Of a DNA stretch of 64,000 nucleotides, positions 12,247-25,076 are shown in pieces. Within the stretch, counting starts at the first letter, position 1, and every line of letters begins with the position of its first letter. Below the pieces are notes generated by a model that was not told where the DNA came from, did no database searches, and worked only from the letters and a program-made list of their open reading frames with translations. Position numbers and translations under genes: made by a program. The stretch is from Diadophis punctatus similis. Its lineage: Eukaryota; Chordata; Lepidosauria; Squamata; Dipsadidae. The DNA is taken from contig JALIGW010000003.1 in NCBI GenBank assembly GCA_023053685.1, positions 144,408,665-144,472,664 on the forward strand, in the 5' to 3' direction.

Positions 12247-13046
12247 TTCCCCCCAATATCTTGGAAGAGAATGGTACATTATCTTGTGTAGCACTGCCGC
12301 CAAGAACATTTTTTAAACATTAATTTCAAAATGTTTTCTTTCAGGTATATTTGATGGCAAGCATAATGAATGAGGAGGTGGCTGCAAGTAGAAGTGCAAA
12401 ATGTGACATTAATTCAGGCATATGAGTGGCAGCTGTAGTTTGTACTATCAGCGCTGCAGACATCTCAGGCGCTGAATTGCCAGCCATATAAAGAATGCTC
12501 AGCCCATCCCCTATTTGTCTAGCTTCTGAGGCTCCATCAAATACAAAATGTAAAATGCGCAACACTGCTTCATCCCAACTCTAACCTAGATGGTTATCCC
12601 TATAACAGATCGTCAAGCACAGAATCAAGAAAAATGAGCAAACCCTAAAAAGAACAAAAACTGTTGTTGATGATTTTGCAAAACTCAGCTTGATGTAGTT
12701 CCCTTTAAGATTTTGTATCTTAATATCAGTGTTGGCCTGACAGTTTGGAAGCATTTGGAGAGGAATACAAATGAAAAGGGCATACTGTTCAGACCATGTT
12801 CACACCACCATCTAGAAAAACGTTGCTAGGAAGCTTCAGAATTATTTACATCTTCATATTTTCAGAGAGCAAAATGTCTGAACGTGTACAGATTAGTCAC
12901 TGAAAAAGTGGCTACATTAGTTAGAACTCATTAAAAGAGGTACCATAACAATAAGCCAGAATCTAGAATACAGGCTTAATCCAAACAGAGCCAAACCATG
13001 ATCTGAGGAGTTTTGAAAAAAAGAAAAAAAGAAAAAGAGTTTAGAC
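12247..13046. other. Unassigned stretch between duplication copies
   Basis: No recognised gene or element; a short A/G-rich run occurs at 13015-13037. Confidence 0.4.
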
Positions 13047-13192
13047 CAGGGGTGGCCAAACTATGGTTCTTTGAGGACCTGTGGATTTCAACTCCCAGAA
13101 TTCCTGAGCTAGGCAAACAAGCATGGCTGGCTCAGGAATTCTGGGAGTTGAAGTCCACAGGTCCTCAAACAACCATAGTTTGGCCACCCCTG
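13047..13192. mobile_element. Palindromic hAT MITE
   Basis: Nearly the whole 146-bp element folds on itself. Left CAGGGGTGGCCAAACTATGG pairs with the right end CCATAGTTTGGCCACCCCTG, and the inner arms carry ACTCCCAGAATTC and its complement. Perfect duplication GTTTAGAC at 13039-13046 and 13193-13200. Confidence 0.93.
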
Positions 13193-13249
13193 GTTTAGAC
13201 AATAATGTTTTACCAATAAAGGAGAATATTTGTAACTCAGGGTTGAAAT

Positions 13250-13425
13250 GAGAGGCCTTTGGTACTCTCTGCGCTTGGCTGTTTTCTTGCAGATGTTTCA
13301 TTACCCAAAGTAGATAACATCATCAGTGATGTGCTTTTACTAATGATGTTACCTAGCTTGAGTAATGAAACATCTGCAAGAAAACAACCAAGCTCAGAGA
13401 GCACCAAGAACCCCTCAATAATGTT
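13250..13425. repeat. Foldback repeat, Penelope-like flank type
   Basis: Inverted arms GCAGATGTTTCATTACCC and its near complement at 13358-13382 (GAGTAATGAAACATCTGC), plus GGTACTCTCTG / CAGAGAGCACC. A similar arrangement occurs at 38915-39165 and 61246-61376. Attribution to Penelope-like elements is tentative. Confidence 0.5.
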
Positions 13426-13707
13426 TTAATCTTGCTGGCCAGGCAGCTGAATAATAGGTTTCACTCCTGAGAAAATTCCTAAAACATGTGGACCATTGAA
13501 CTAACTGAAATCCACGTTGGCATATATTATTCCTGGGAATAGGACCGTATATACTCAGTCCTACTGTAGATGGTTGTTTTTAAATGTAAGAATCAAAAAT
13601 ACCACCATGCAACATTTTTGGGGCTGAGACACATTTGGCTGTAATATTCTGGCAATTGCACCCTGAAACAAAGTTCAGGCAAGAATAAATACTGGGACAG
13701 AGCAAAA

Positions 13708-14102
13708 ACTAAACTTGATTAAAATTAGATTAATGTGTAATGTTAGCCAATAGTAGAGAAAAATAGTAAATGTAAGCTTTCCTAATATATTTAATATTTT
13801 TTTCCTTCTATAACTTTAAATGTTACAATTATATCATAGAATAAGAATCATGGAATTCTTTATTGGCCAAGTGGGATTGGACACACAAGAAATTTGTCTC
13901 GGGAGCGGAAGCTCACAGTGTACATATAAACAGCAAATAATAGGTAGTAGAATGCTCCAACCAAGCCTTGAAGATACCACATGGGTCATTAGGATTTGAA
14001 ATTATGCATCATTGGCACAGTGCAAAAAAATAGGATCTCTATAAGTCCCAATTTTAGTTTTTAGATGGCACAAATGCTGGGAATAAGATGTGGAAAGCTG
14101 AT
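13708..14102. repeat. Local duplication, copy B
   Basis: Second copy of 11850-12246, starting at ACTAAACTTGATT and diverging after GGAAAGCTGAT. Small indels and substitutions separate the copies. Neither end looks like a transposon terminus. Confidence 0.9.
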
Positions 14103-14128
14103 ATCCTGATCCTGCAAAGAGTCTAGGG

Positions 14129-14534
14129 CAGTGATGGCGAACCTTTTTTTCCTTGGGTGCCGAAAACGCGTGCTCGTGCGCTGTCGCACATGTGAGAGTG
14201 CCCACATCCATAATTCAATGCCTGGGGAGGACGAAAACAGCCTCCCCCGCCCCACCCAGAGACCCTCTGGAGGCTGGAAATGGCCCATTTCCCGACTTCC
14301 GGTGGGCCCAGTAGGCTTCCCTGGAGCCTAGGGAGGGAGAAAATGCCCTCTCCCGCCCCCAGGGAGGCCCTCTGGAAGCCGAAAACACCCTCCCAGAGCC
14401 TCCGTGTGAGCTGAAAATCAGCTGGTCGGCATGCACATGCGCGTTGGAGCTAAGCTAGGGCAACGGCTTGCGTGCCGGCAGATATGGCTCCGCGTGCCAC
14501 CTCTGGCACCCGTGCCATAGGTTCGCCATCACTG
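14129..14534. mobile_element. hAT element, GTGATGGCGAACC family
   Basis: CAGTGATGGCGAACC at the left, GGTTCGCCATCACTG at the right, perfect duplication GTCTAGGG (14121-14128, 14535-14542). GC-rich interior; open frames on both strands are incidental. Confidence 0.93.
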
Positions 14535-14934
14535 GTCTAGGGAAAGTACATTGCAGGCCTTTGGCTTGTTCTCTGTGTTGGGAAGATGTGGGTCATATGA
14601 ATCAGATTTCATGAAAAGGTATGGAGAGAAGTGCCTATCTTAGTTACTGAAGCCTTGACTGTACAGTATGTGCATGTAAGCCATAGAAAAGTGCATGTAA
14701 GCCATAGAACAGACCGGAATGACAAGATTGGCCTTAATAGAACTCTATCTTTTCAGAAAACCTGAAATAAAGGAATAAGATCAATGGATCCTTTGGAACC
14801 TTTCATATTATACATAATATATGGATAGTAATGGTTAGAAAATGAAGTGCTATTTTATCAACGTTCATCAACGCATATGAATCTCTCTCTGTCTTTTGCT
14901 TTCAAGTTTATATTGGGCATTACAGAATACAGAA

Positions 14935-15050
14935 TAACAGAGTTGGAAGGGACCTTGGAGGTCTTCTAGTCCAACCCCCTGCTTAGGCAGGAAACCCTAC
15001 ACCACTTCAGACAAATGATTATCCAATATCTTCTTAAAAACTTTATAAAA
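14935..15050 (-). mobile_element. CR1 LINE 3' end
   Basis: Minus-strand CR1 3'UTR (GTTGGACTAGAAGACC, CCTTCCAACTCTGTTATTC) preceded by the last codons of the ORF. 5'-truncated to little over 100 bp. Confidence 0.88.
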
Positions 15051-15969
15051 CTATATTTATAACAAAAAATAAAATAAAAACATTGTATTGCTTCAGAGTC
15101 TATAATGTTACCACATTTGTGGCAGTTCTCTTTCTCCAATCCCCACCTCCCTATACAAATGAATAGATTTTGGAACACAACTAAGGTGGTTTATAATATA
15201 CGCCGAGTTAATTCAGACAGCCAGCTCATCCCCCTCAACAAAACTATGGCCCATATACAAGTCAAATCTGTTCCTTTCCTTGGGCAATGATTTATTTTCC
15301 TCTTAAATTGGCTGGACCAGTTAGTTTTTTATTTTTATTAAGTCACACTATTCTTAAATGAAACTATTGATTTAAAGTCAGCTTAGTGAGGATTTAATTT
15401 GTTTTCAGGGGATTAGAGCAGGTAACATGGGATAATTTTACAATAAAGTGGAATAGAAGCATTCCTTCACATTACCCTCACCTCTTTTTTTGTGCTAGGC
15501 TGCAGAGACATTACAAATTTTCTAGTAAATTGTGAAAATACATTCATAAATCAGTCCTAATTCCACTGCCTGCTTAGAAGCTATTTTAAAGTATATTTTC
15601 TTCTGACCTTGTCCCTGTTTGTCCTTCTATTGATAGGTTATACATCTGATGATTAACACACAAACATCGAAGCCCACACAGGGGGGAAAATTCAGTAAAC
15701 TTTGGATAAAGACATTTATGGTGAGGTTTTTTTTTATTATTTGCTTCTCTGTGGGATGAAATAGCACATCCTTGAAAGGTAGAATGGGAATAGAATAGTA
15801 AAGATGGCAAATAAAATGCAGGCTGAAATTGGAAAAATCGTAAAGCTGAACATAGTTTTCTCCTAGCTAAGATGTTTTTGAAATTAAATTGTAAAGTTTA
15901 GGTAAACTCCATGGAAATGCTACAGAGCATGAGTGCTTAGATCTACATTCAGGAAGACATTATTTATCC
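15051..15969. other. Unassigned stretch
   Basis: AT-rich; nothing recognised. Confidence 0.4.
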
Positions 15970-16055
15970 ACTATAGCTGGCTCAGGCATTCTGGGAGTTG
16001 AAGTCCACAGGTTGTAAAGTTCATAAAGGGGCCGTAGTTGTCCATCCCTGCACTA
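15970..16055. mobile_element. Half of a palindromic hAT-like MITE
   Basis: Retains GCTGGCTCAGGCATTCTGGG, TTGAAGTCCACAGG and a CCATCCCTG right end; the left arm is missing. Confidence 0.6.
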
Positions 16056-16174
16056 CTGTAATATCCAAAGTATTGTGATGCCTTTAACCTACTAGACTTA
16101 GATTTTTAAAATTACTATCAATATTCCTTGGAAGATAGATCTCTTGCTTTGTTACAAGATTAAAAACTGCTCTT

Positions 16175-16265
16175 AATTTAATTTAATTTAATTTATTGTA
16201 TTTCTATGCCGCCCAACTCCCGAAGGACTCTGGGCGGCTTACAACAAGATATAGAAAATACATTT
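16175..16265 (-). mobile_element. L2-type LINE 3' tail
   Basis: AATTTAATTTA repeats followed by CTATGCCGCCCAACTCCC and GACTCTGGGCGGCTTACAAC, the reverse complement of the tail seen at 54357-54440. Confidence 0.7.
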
Positions 16266-16355
16266 AAAAACATCATAAAACATCTTTCCAACCTGAGTAA
16301 TCTTAAGCCCTTCAGAGTGCACCATCTCCAGTGCTTTGTTTCTTTCTAATAGAAG

Positions 16356-16599
16356 CAGGGGTGAAATTCAAAATTTGTCCCTACTGGTTCTGTGGGCGTG
16401 GCTTGGTGGGTGTGGCAGGGGAAGGATACTGCAAAATCCCCAATCCCTTCCCACTCTTGGGGGAAGGATATTGCAAAACTTCCATTCCCACCCCACTCTG
16501 GGGCCAGCCAGAGGTGGTATTTGCCGGTTCTCCGAACTACTCAAACTTTCTGCTACTGGTTTTCCAGAACCTGTCAGAACCTGCTGAATTTCACCCCTG
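16356..16599. mobile_element. hAT MITE, GTGAAATTCA family
   Basis: CAGGGGTGAAATTCA and TGAATTTCACCCCTG are perfect inverted termini. Flanks AATAGAAG and AGTAGTAG agree at 6 of 8 bases. Contains GTGGGCGTGGCTTGGTGGG. A second copy is at 40736-40969. Confidence 0.88.
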
Positions 16600-16607
16600 A
16601 GTAGTAG

Positions 16608-17134
16608 CCACAGGTCTGATCAGCTGCAATGGATTGGCACAACCCCTCCACACAGCACCTAGATGGTAGATGCAGCCATATTGTCCCGGAGAATCAGACT
16701 ACTATGCTTCGCTGCTGGTCACAAATTGCTTTTTTCCAAACATTTTTTTAGTTAATCCATTGATAGCTTTTAAATCAATGAACTGAACTCTAGAGGCCCA
16801 TGCCCCATTCAACCTTTACATGTCCAAGTTTTAGTTTCTGCTCAGGCTGGGTAAACATGCTCTCCTTAAAAAAAGAAATCATATACTCAGGTAATGCCCT
16901 TGGGTTTGGGGGAGTTGAAGAAATGCAGCTCTTTGCATAAGACAAAGATTTCTGGGGAAAATAAGAAAATCAAATACTATCACAGTGGAGATGAAGATGG
17001 AACTTTCTTCTCCTAGGAACTTCTCTATAAATCTTGATTTTTTTTCTTTGTGTAATAATCATAGAAGAAAAAAACTAAACAATGCCACTTATTCCCATCT
17101 CTGCTAAACTCAAGGATCAAACTATTTATATTTC
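16608..17134. other. Unassigned stretch
   Basis: No recognised feature. Confidence 0.4.
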
Positions 17135-17142
17135 CTCTAGCA

Positions 17143-17277
17143 CAGAGGTCTTCAAACTTGGCAACTTCAAGACTTGTGGACTTCAACTCCCAGAATTCTC
17201 CAGCCAGCTTAGCTGGCTGGAGAATTCTGGGAGTTGAAGTCCACAAGTCTTAAAGTTGCCAAGTTTGGGGACCCCTG
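17143..17277. mobile_element. Palindromic hAT MITE, near-perfect hairpin
   Basis: The 135-bp element reads CAGAGGTCTTCAAACTTGG through a central AGCTGGCTGG turn to CCAAGTTTGGGGACCCCTG. Perfect duplication CTCTAGCA at 17135-17142 and 17278-17285. Confidence 0.95.
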
Positions 17278-17285
17278 CTCTAGCA

Positions 17286-19294
17286 CAAAGCAACTACAAT
17301 GTACTCTAAACATGTGAAGTATATTTAACAACATATTGTTGTCGCCAGAATATTTTCCTACATTTAAATTTCAAAAAATTTAGATGCAGGCAATCTAAAC
17401 AAGTGAGCCAAGCTATAGAACGGAATCCTTTCCCTCTTGAAGATTTTAAGAAGTCTATTAGAAATAAGATGAAATATTTTTTTGTAAGCCCATTAACACA
17501 TCATAACAGCAACAACAACGTTGTCTGTTGACTTTCCCCAGGAGGTAGAGAAGTGTGAGTTTTATTTTCTTTCTGCTTGCAATATCACAGCAAGTCTGTT
17601 TTATGTTTCATTTATGAATTCACAAATAGTAAGAGAACATTAGTATAGCTAAATCATAAATACTGCAATTATTTCTATTTTATATTTATTAAGGGGAAGA
17701 ATAGTACTTCCCCTCCAAAAAAAATAATACTTTGAAATAAAATTAAAAGTATAGGAAACGAAAAGAGTGACACAACAAACCTATTAAACAAATAGAGGTG
17801 CACATACATGATGATTATCTGTATAACATCAATATGCTTATAGAGCAATTAAAATAAAATAAGCTAAGGAGGCACACTATAGTTAAAACCAAATAATGCA
17901 CTCACTTGCCATATAAGTTATATACTCAATAGTCAGTTATTTCTCGACATGCTACCATTTGAAGAGGTCAGTACGAGATATACTCATATGTCCTTGCCAA
18001 AACTAATAGTATCTGGCTTCATTGTCTTTATTTTGGAATGTTTGTTAATTTATTTAAATTTGTGTACTACCCAGGCACAAACTATACATTTGTGTACTGC
18101 CTAAACATGAGCTTTCCAGTGGTTTACAACAGTAAAATCCATAAAAACAGAATTTAAAGGGTCCTTCAGTGCTAAGAAAATTCACTACACTATTAAACAT
18201 GTAAGGAGAACTTAAATAAGTCTCAAACAAACAAACAAACAAACAAACAAACAAAAGGCAGTCTCACTTCACCATGAACACCTAAACGCCTATCAAGAGA
18301 GAAGACATCAACAAGGTGGAGTCAAAACATCTAAACAGGTAAGCTTTTCAACAGTATTGGAGGACTGCCAAGCTGTCTTCTGAGGTAGGGATTTAGCTGG
18401 AGAAGATGGTGCAGCCCTGTGTCCTACAGGGGTCTCAAAGGACCATTCATCTTATCTCATTGGCAATGTTTGAATATTTTGGAAATGTAGATGTGGAAAC
18501 CAAGAATGGTAGAAGGAGCAAAGGAAGCTATGGTATCTTTACGAGGAAAAGTTGGTGGGTAGCAGAAAGACCATAACGATAATGCTTCCCTTTCACTTCC
18601 ATTGGTTTATAACTTGAGAAGAAGCTTGTAGGAAGTAAGAAAGCACAATTGTCTTTATTTTAATATAAACCTTTTACATGTTATTATAGCTAAAGTAATC
18701 TTTCAGTCTTGTTCTAAACCCTAAAATAGTTAGTCATGCGGGTTGGAAAACAAAATATCCGCATGATAGATCTACCTAGGCACTGGACTTTGTTTTCATT
18801 ACTTAAGTAGTTGCCCCATCTGCCCCTTATACATCTCTCAAGGTTAAAACAAAATTGTGTGGAGCTTCATTGCTAAAACCGCCTCAAAGGAAAAAGAAAA
18901 CAAAACAAAAATTGTGTGGAGCTTCATTGTTAAAACTGCTTCAGAAGAAGAAACAAAATCTACTAAATGTTCATAGATCAACTTTTAGATTACCACCAGA
19001 AATCTTTTCTGCATTTGCTTACAATTAAATGCTGTTGCTTTCAGAGAGATTTACAGTTCTCATCACAGACTGAAAATTGATCTGGCCAGGACAGAGCCAT
19101 TATTCGAATGGGTCACTTTGTAGTCAGCTACAGTCGGAGTGAAGGGAGCTGCCTTTTATTAATTCAGATGCAATATTATTCACCCAGCAGGGCATCAACT
19201 TCCCCGGGAAGCCCGTGCTTTACTTGGAGGTGTTGGGGAGTGAGCCTCAGATCTTTTGCACAAAATGCTTGTGGTGTTTTACTAACATGCTACC
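17286..19294. other. Mostly unassigned stretch
   Basis: Holds an (AAAC)n run at 18225-18255 and a roughly 64-bp direct duplication at about 18846-18960 (core TTGTGTGGAGCTTCATTG). A weak LINE-tail resemblance lies at 18045-18135. No gene recognised. Confidence 0.45.
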
Positions 19295-19630
19295 CAGGAG
19301 TGGGTTCTAACTTGCCTCGCTGCTGGTTCGCTTCCTCCCGCGCCGCGTGGCCGCACCGCGTGGCCACGCGTGCACATGCGCAGTGGCAAAAAATTCAATT
19401 TTTTTTAAAGCTGAAAACAAGATCGCGACGCATGCGCAGTGCTGGAAACTCGGCTTCTGCACATGCTCAGAGGGAAAAAAATCAAAAAAATTCAAAAAAA
19501 AGTAAAAAAAAAGATGGCGTCACCATGGACCGGCACCGACCGAACCGGTTCCATGATGTCATCGTGACATCACCAGCGGGTCACTACCGGTTCGGGAGAA
19601 TCGGTCCGAGCCGGTCCGAACCCAACTCTG
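19295..19630. mobile_element. hAT MITE, GTGGGTTC family
   Basis: CAGGAGTGGGTTCTAAC at the left, GAACCCAACTCTG at the right, perfect duplication ATGCTACC (19287-19294, 19631-19638). The interior carries GCATGCGCAGT motifs and poly(A/T) spacers. Confidence 0.9.
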
Positions 19631-19638
19631 ATGCTACC

Positions 19639-21309
19639 ATTCTCAGCCGTGAATGCTTGTTTTTTTCCCATGGAAAGATGCAACAGAATCCTTGAGAACC
19701 ACAAATGCAAAATCATATAAACGGTGGTGCATTTGGCATTGTCAAGACTACCTTTTCTTGAGACATTTTAATTGATCATGAAAGGATGAAGCCAAGGACC
19801 TTTCAAGCATCTGCAGCTGTTTTCTTAACTTACGTTCTTTGTTTTCTTATTCGGTCAACAGTCCTAATTATTATTCTTTATGAATTATTTTTGAGTTGCA
19901 CTGTTTCAACATATTCTAATTTTGATTTTTAAAAATATTTATTGCAGGTGTTAGAATTACGGTTTTACTTTTTAAAATGGAAACCACTTTAGGGTTTTTT
20001 TAAAAAATATGAAAAGCAGTATAGAAATTCTATACTGAACTGAACGGAAACAATTTGACCGCATAATCTAGCTCTTGCATTTATACATTTGATGTGAAAC
20101 GGCCTTTGAAAATAGCCTAGAAACAATTGCCAATGCAAAATAAAGACGTCAGATTCATTTATTTATACGTATTGATTAGAATCCATCTTGCTTGCAATGC
20201 TTCCTACCTTATTATACTAATCTTCCTAGCTTGGGATATCAATGATTGATATATGTCTCTTTCTACCTATTTATCTTCCCCCCCTTTTTTCATACTTCAT
20301 AATAAGAATTTTATTTATATACCTTTCTCTTAAAAGACCTCAGAGCAGAGTACAAAGCAATAAAAGTACAGCATCCCTATCTAGCAATTATAGCATCAAT
20401 TAAAAACTACATGTGCTCCATCATCCAGAAGCTCAGAGAGCAACTATTACAGCAAATACCTTCTCAGGGTGATATCTAGTTATTCAATGTTGTCAGTAGC
20501 TAAAATCTCCCAGCACTAACATTAGTTTCTACCAGAATTCGTGCTTTCTCATTCTTTGCACTGCATGTTGGTTTCTCTGATTTCTTGGGTGGCTTTTGCT
20601 TCTATTTTATAATCAGTTTAACTGGATACTACCTTATAATAAGCATCTGATGAATTACAAATAAATGAAAAAAAAAAACCATAGCTGCTCTTTGATAAAT
20701 AGAGACTGAATAAATGTATGATATGGGAAAGTGAACATGTGCTTGAAAAGAGATGATTCATTCTGTGAAAGCAAAACAGAGGACCTTATTCTAAGTCTTT
20801 TTGAATTAACACTAAAGTCTGTATCACAATAATTAATTAGTTAGTGTCTTATTTCACTAGCTTTCAGTCTTCTTACTTGCTGGAAACCACATTGTTTCAA
20901 AGCCATTCTTTATAGCCAGTTTAAAAATTCATGTGCTGTACTTTATATAAAGTAACCAAGGACAGCAATATTTTTAAAAATCTTCCTTCTAAGTCATTTC
21001 CCTTTTTCCAATATCTGCCCCAACATTTCTAAAATCTTTTACTTAAAGTGTACCCATGTGTCATTTATATCACAAATTAACACAAATGAAACAGTAACTA
21101 TTTGGAATGTGTGTTTAAAAACTGCTCCTATGTTAATTAGATAGAGTTAAGACACCAGATGAACGTGCGTGACAAATATGAATCCCATAGTTTGTTCTTA
21201 TAAAATCCCTGTGCTGCAAATCTGGTCAAACCATATTTTTGTTGCCTGATTTCCAGACAATACCTTAGTTGCCAAACATCTTAGTTAAAAATAATTACTT
21301 AAAATTTTA
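19639..21309. other. Mostly unassigned AT-rich stretch
   Basis: A possible L2-type tail (minus) at about 20305-20420; nothing else recognised. Confidence 0.4.
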
Positions 21310-22011
21310 CAGATTGTCCTTGACTTACAATCATTCATTTAGTGACCATTCAAAGTTAGGGCATTGAAAAAAGTTACTTCTGACTGTTTTACACCCTGCG
21401 CAACATCTCCAGGGCAGGGGTGGGTTCCACTTACCTTCGCCACCGGTTCGCATCACGATGTTTTGCGCGAGCATCCCCTCGCGCGATTTGGCTTCCGTGC
21501 ATGCTCAGAAGCAGGAATTAGCCCAAAACACAGCTGAGGAGCTCATCAGCTGTGCTTCGGGCAAAGAAATAAAGGTCAGAGTTCACCCGCGGGCGGGCGG
21601 GCCCTTTTTCAAGCTGCGGAAGGGGAAAAATTCGCACAAAATCCCCCCCAAAAAGATGGCGGCGCGCACGGAACGGCACCGACAGTGACATCACCAGCGG
21701 GTCGCTACCGGTTCAGGCTATCCGGTCCGAACTGGGAGGAACCCACCCCTGCTCCAGGGTCACATGATTAAAATTTGGATGCTTGGCAACTGGTATGTAT
21801 TTATGTAGTCATAAATACATGCCAGTTGTTAATTCAGGATCATATAATCACCTTTTGTGACTTTCTGATAAGCAAAGTCAATAGGAAGCTAGATTCACTT
21901 AAAAACGGTGGCAATAGAAATTGTAAAATGGGGCAAAACTCACTTAACAACTACCTTGCTTAGCAACATAAATTTTGGCTTCAATTGTGGTTGCAGGTCA
22001 AGGACTACCTC
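21310..22011. mobile_element. TA-type MITE, copy 4, split by a hAT MITE
   Basis: Left end CAGATTGTCCTTGACTTAC; right part ends GGTCAAGGACTACCT. The two halves flank the hAT at 21415-21751. Its right half contains an additional small inverted repeat at about 21787-21825 (TATGTATTTATG / CATAAATACATG). Confidence 0.8.
21415..21751. mobile_element. hAT MITE, GTGGGTTC family, nested in the TA-type MITE
   Basis: CAGGGGTGGGTTCCAC and GGAACCCACCCCTG are inverted ends. The perfect duplication CTCCAGGG (21407-21414, 21752-21759) is host MITE sequence, so the hAT is the younger insertion. Confidence 0.93.
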
Positions 22012-22935
<924 letters not shown>

Positions 22936-23327
22936 GATCAGAAGTGTCCATATTATCAAGGTAAGATTTTTCATAAAGGCTGCTTTGCAGCACTTCTTGG
23001 AATGGCCACCTAACTCAACCCCAATTAAAACCTTTATGTATAAACCTTGCACTGCATCTGCCAGAGAGAAACTTTTTTTTTAGCTTCCAACTGTTGTGAT
23101 CACACAACTGTGATATTCCAACAGGAGAAGGTAATCAGACTGGCTTGTGCAGCATTTTGGATCTTTTTTTTTTAAGCTGCTTTTTTTTTCTCCTCCAGAT
23201 TGCACAGTTGTCATCTGTAGCTGCCATGAGATCCTAGAAAAAGACTCATTTGATTAAGGAATTGCAGACAGGAACTATGCAGGTTCAGAGAGGACCATTT
23301 CTGTAGTGTTCCAGAGAGCCTCTAGAG

Positions 23328-23463
23328 CAGTGTTTCCCAACCTTGGCAACTTGAAGATATCTGGACTTCAACTTCCAGAATTCCCCAGCCAGCGAATGCT
23401 GGCTGGGGAATTCTGGGAGTTGAAGTCCAGATATCTTCAAGTTGCCAAGGTTGGGAAACACTG
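23328..23463. mobile_element. Palindromic hAT MITE, near-perfect hairpin
   Basis: CAGTGTTTCCCAACCTTGGC pairs with GCCAAGGTTGGGAAACACTG. The arms meet at CCAGCGAATGCTGG. Perfect, itself palindromic duplication CTCTAGAG at 23320-23327 and 23464-23471. Confidence 0.96.
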
Positions 23464-23531
23464 CTCTAGAGGGCATGCGTACGAGCGGGAATTAAGAGAG
23501 CCAGGATTGGCTGAGCTGCCCGAGGCAACAG

Positions 23532-23538
23532 TATAAAA
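23532..23538 (+). promoter_or_regulatory. TATA box of the solo LTR
   Basis: TATAAAA about 70 bp upstream of the LTR's AATAAA signal. Likely the historical U3 promoter; present activity unknown. Confidence 0.5.
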
Positions 23539-23607
23539 GGTTGCTGTCACCCAGTGACAGCTTGCGTTCCTGTCAGATCGTTTTGTGTTACATCTCGTTA
23601 ACTCATT

Positions 23608-23613
23608 AATAAA
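23608..23613 (+). promoter_or_regulatory. Poly(A) signal of the solo LTR
   Basis: AATAAA within the LTR, before a U5-like segment that ends in CACTACA. Confidence 0.5.
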
Positions 23614-23660
23614 CAAGTTGGTTCCTGTTAAAAGACTCACTCGTCATTGAACCCACTACA

Positions 23661-24484
23661 CTTCAATTTCTTCCTTTAAATTTGAAACATTGGAGAGCCC
23701 TACAACCCAATGACTTGAGGGTCTCCCAAAAGCCTTTTAATGCTTTGCTATAATTGATTATAGGAAATATTTGGGTTCAAGGCTATCTAGAAAAAGCATG
23801 GCATTTGCCTGATGTTTCACTGGAACATTTATACAGAATCTGATAAGGATAATATTTAAAGCCATTCTCAGACACCCATCTTTATGACACTTGATAAATA
23901 ACATTTACTAATTCAGTCCTTTTCTGGTCAAACCAAGACTTTATTATATTTCTGTGTCCTCTTAGCCCATATGTGCAGAACTGTGTAGAAAATCACTCAA
24001 TTATTTTTGTTTTAGATAAATAAATACTTTCCACATAAATATTTTTTTCTAAATTAAAAGAAACACATACAGTATGTACCCATCACAAAGCATAAAGTCT
24101 AAAATTGAGAAATTGTTTATTTTACAGAAGGTCCACTTGCATGAATGCAATATTTCCCATCTTCATGTACACCCGTCCCAAAACCATTATTTCCCAAAGA
24201 CAGGCTTTTCAGGTTAAGATGAGTATAACTTAAAAGCTACATTATAAGATAATATGACATCTGGGTTACAAAGTATCGAATCAGTGTTTGAACTCCTCAT
24301 TTTTCTCTCCCATTCATTGCCCAATCTCACAAATCACGAACACATGCTTTAGGCAAGATGTTGAGGGCAGAGCAAACCTGGTTCTAAAAGGAAATCACAT
24401 ATTTGCTAGCCATTTCAAACTGGGCATAGTTTTCTGAAAATCCCCCCCCCATACAAATTTTGCAAATGAAATAGGCACAGAATC
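23661..24484. other. Unassigned stretch
   Basis: AT-rich; nothing recognised. Confidence 0.4.
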
Positions 24485-24525
24485 ACAGATACTACCCTTG
24501 GTCTTAACCAAAAGGCTGAGAAAGC
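24485..24525 (-). pseudogene. U2 snRNA 5'-end fragment
   Basis: The minus strand reads GCTTTCTCAGCCTTTTGGTT then AAGACCAAGGGTAGTATCTG. This parallels the first ~45 nt of U2 snRNA (established sequence, including the branch-site-recognition GUAGUAUC). Several substitutions are present, and the rest of U2 (Sm site, later stem-loops) is absent. It is a truncated pseudogene, not a working gene. Confidence 0.75.
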
Positions 24526-24854
24526 AGGCTATGCACAAGTTCAAGCCTTTTATTATGCATGCCACATTGTAGGTTTTTTTTTTTACAGCATACTATATAT
24601 ATTTTTTAGTTCTGTGTCAGTGATCTGCAATAAAATTTCACTGACTGAAAATAGGCAGAGACTACACCGATGAAAAAAATGCGCAGGAATTAATCAAAGC
24701 CAGGGGAAACACATATAAAAAACAGTGAATCCAGCTTAATATGAATGCAAAGCAGAAACAAAATATCCTATCTTTTCCTACCTTTCTATCCCATCCATAG
24801 CCTGGTCTTCTACTGTCTTTAGCCCCCCATAGTCCTGTTTTTAAGATTTCTTTT

Positions 24855-24985
24855 ATCTCGATCTTAATATTTTCATAAATAAGGCAGCCAACATACAGTA
24901 CCTAATACTCCCTCCTCCTCCTATTTTCTCACAATAACAACCTTGTGAGGTAAATTGGGCTGAGAGAGAATTGGCCTAATGTGTG
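24855..24985 (-). mobile_element. tRNA-derived SINE fragment (3' half)
   Basis: Shares with 5624-5862 the block CCAACATACAGTACCTAATA / CTCCTCCTCCTATTTTC / CAACCTTGTGAGG, minus-strand orientation. The tRNA-like head is missing. Confidence 0.6.
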
Positions 24986-25076
24986 TAGTTGAATTTACCT
25001 TTTGTGTGTAACGGAATACATTTTAAAATAAAGCCCAGGGCTCCAGACAGTCACCTATTTTATTTTGCAAATTTAA

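Larger units (their letters stand above)
23302..23660 (+). mobile_element. Solo LTR interrupted by a hAT MITE
   Basis: Begins TGTAGTG and ends CACTACA, a terminal inverted TG...CA pair typical of LTRs. Contains TATAAAA at 23532-23538 and AATAAA at 23608-23613, correctly ordered for a + strand LTR. Without the MITE and its duplicated 8 bp it is about 215 bp. The flanks show no convincing 4-6 bp duplication, and no internal retroviral genes adjoin it. Family (gypsy or ERV) unknown. Confidence 0.65.

Noticed and set aside
11850..14102. LTR pair of a retrotransposon (397-bp direct repeats)
   Set aside because: Blocks do not start TG or end CA, no primer-binding site or pol between, and both contain the same internal LINE fragment.
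19108..19695. 195-codon + strand frame
   Set aside because: Spans a hAT MITE with clear ends and target duplication; no protein motif.
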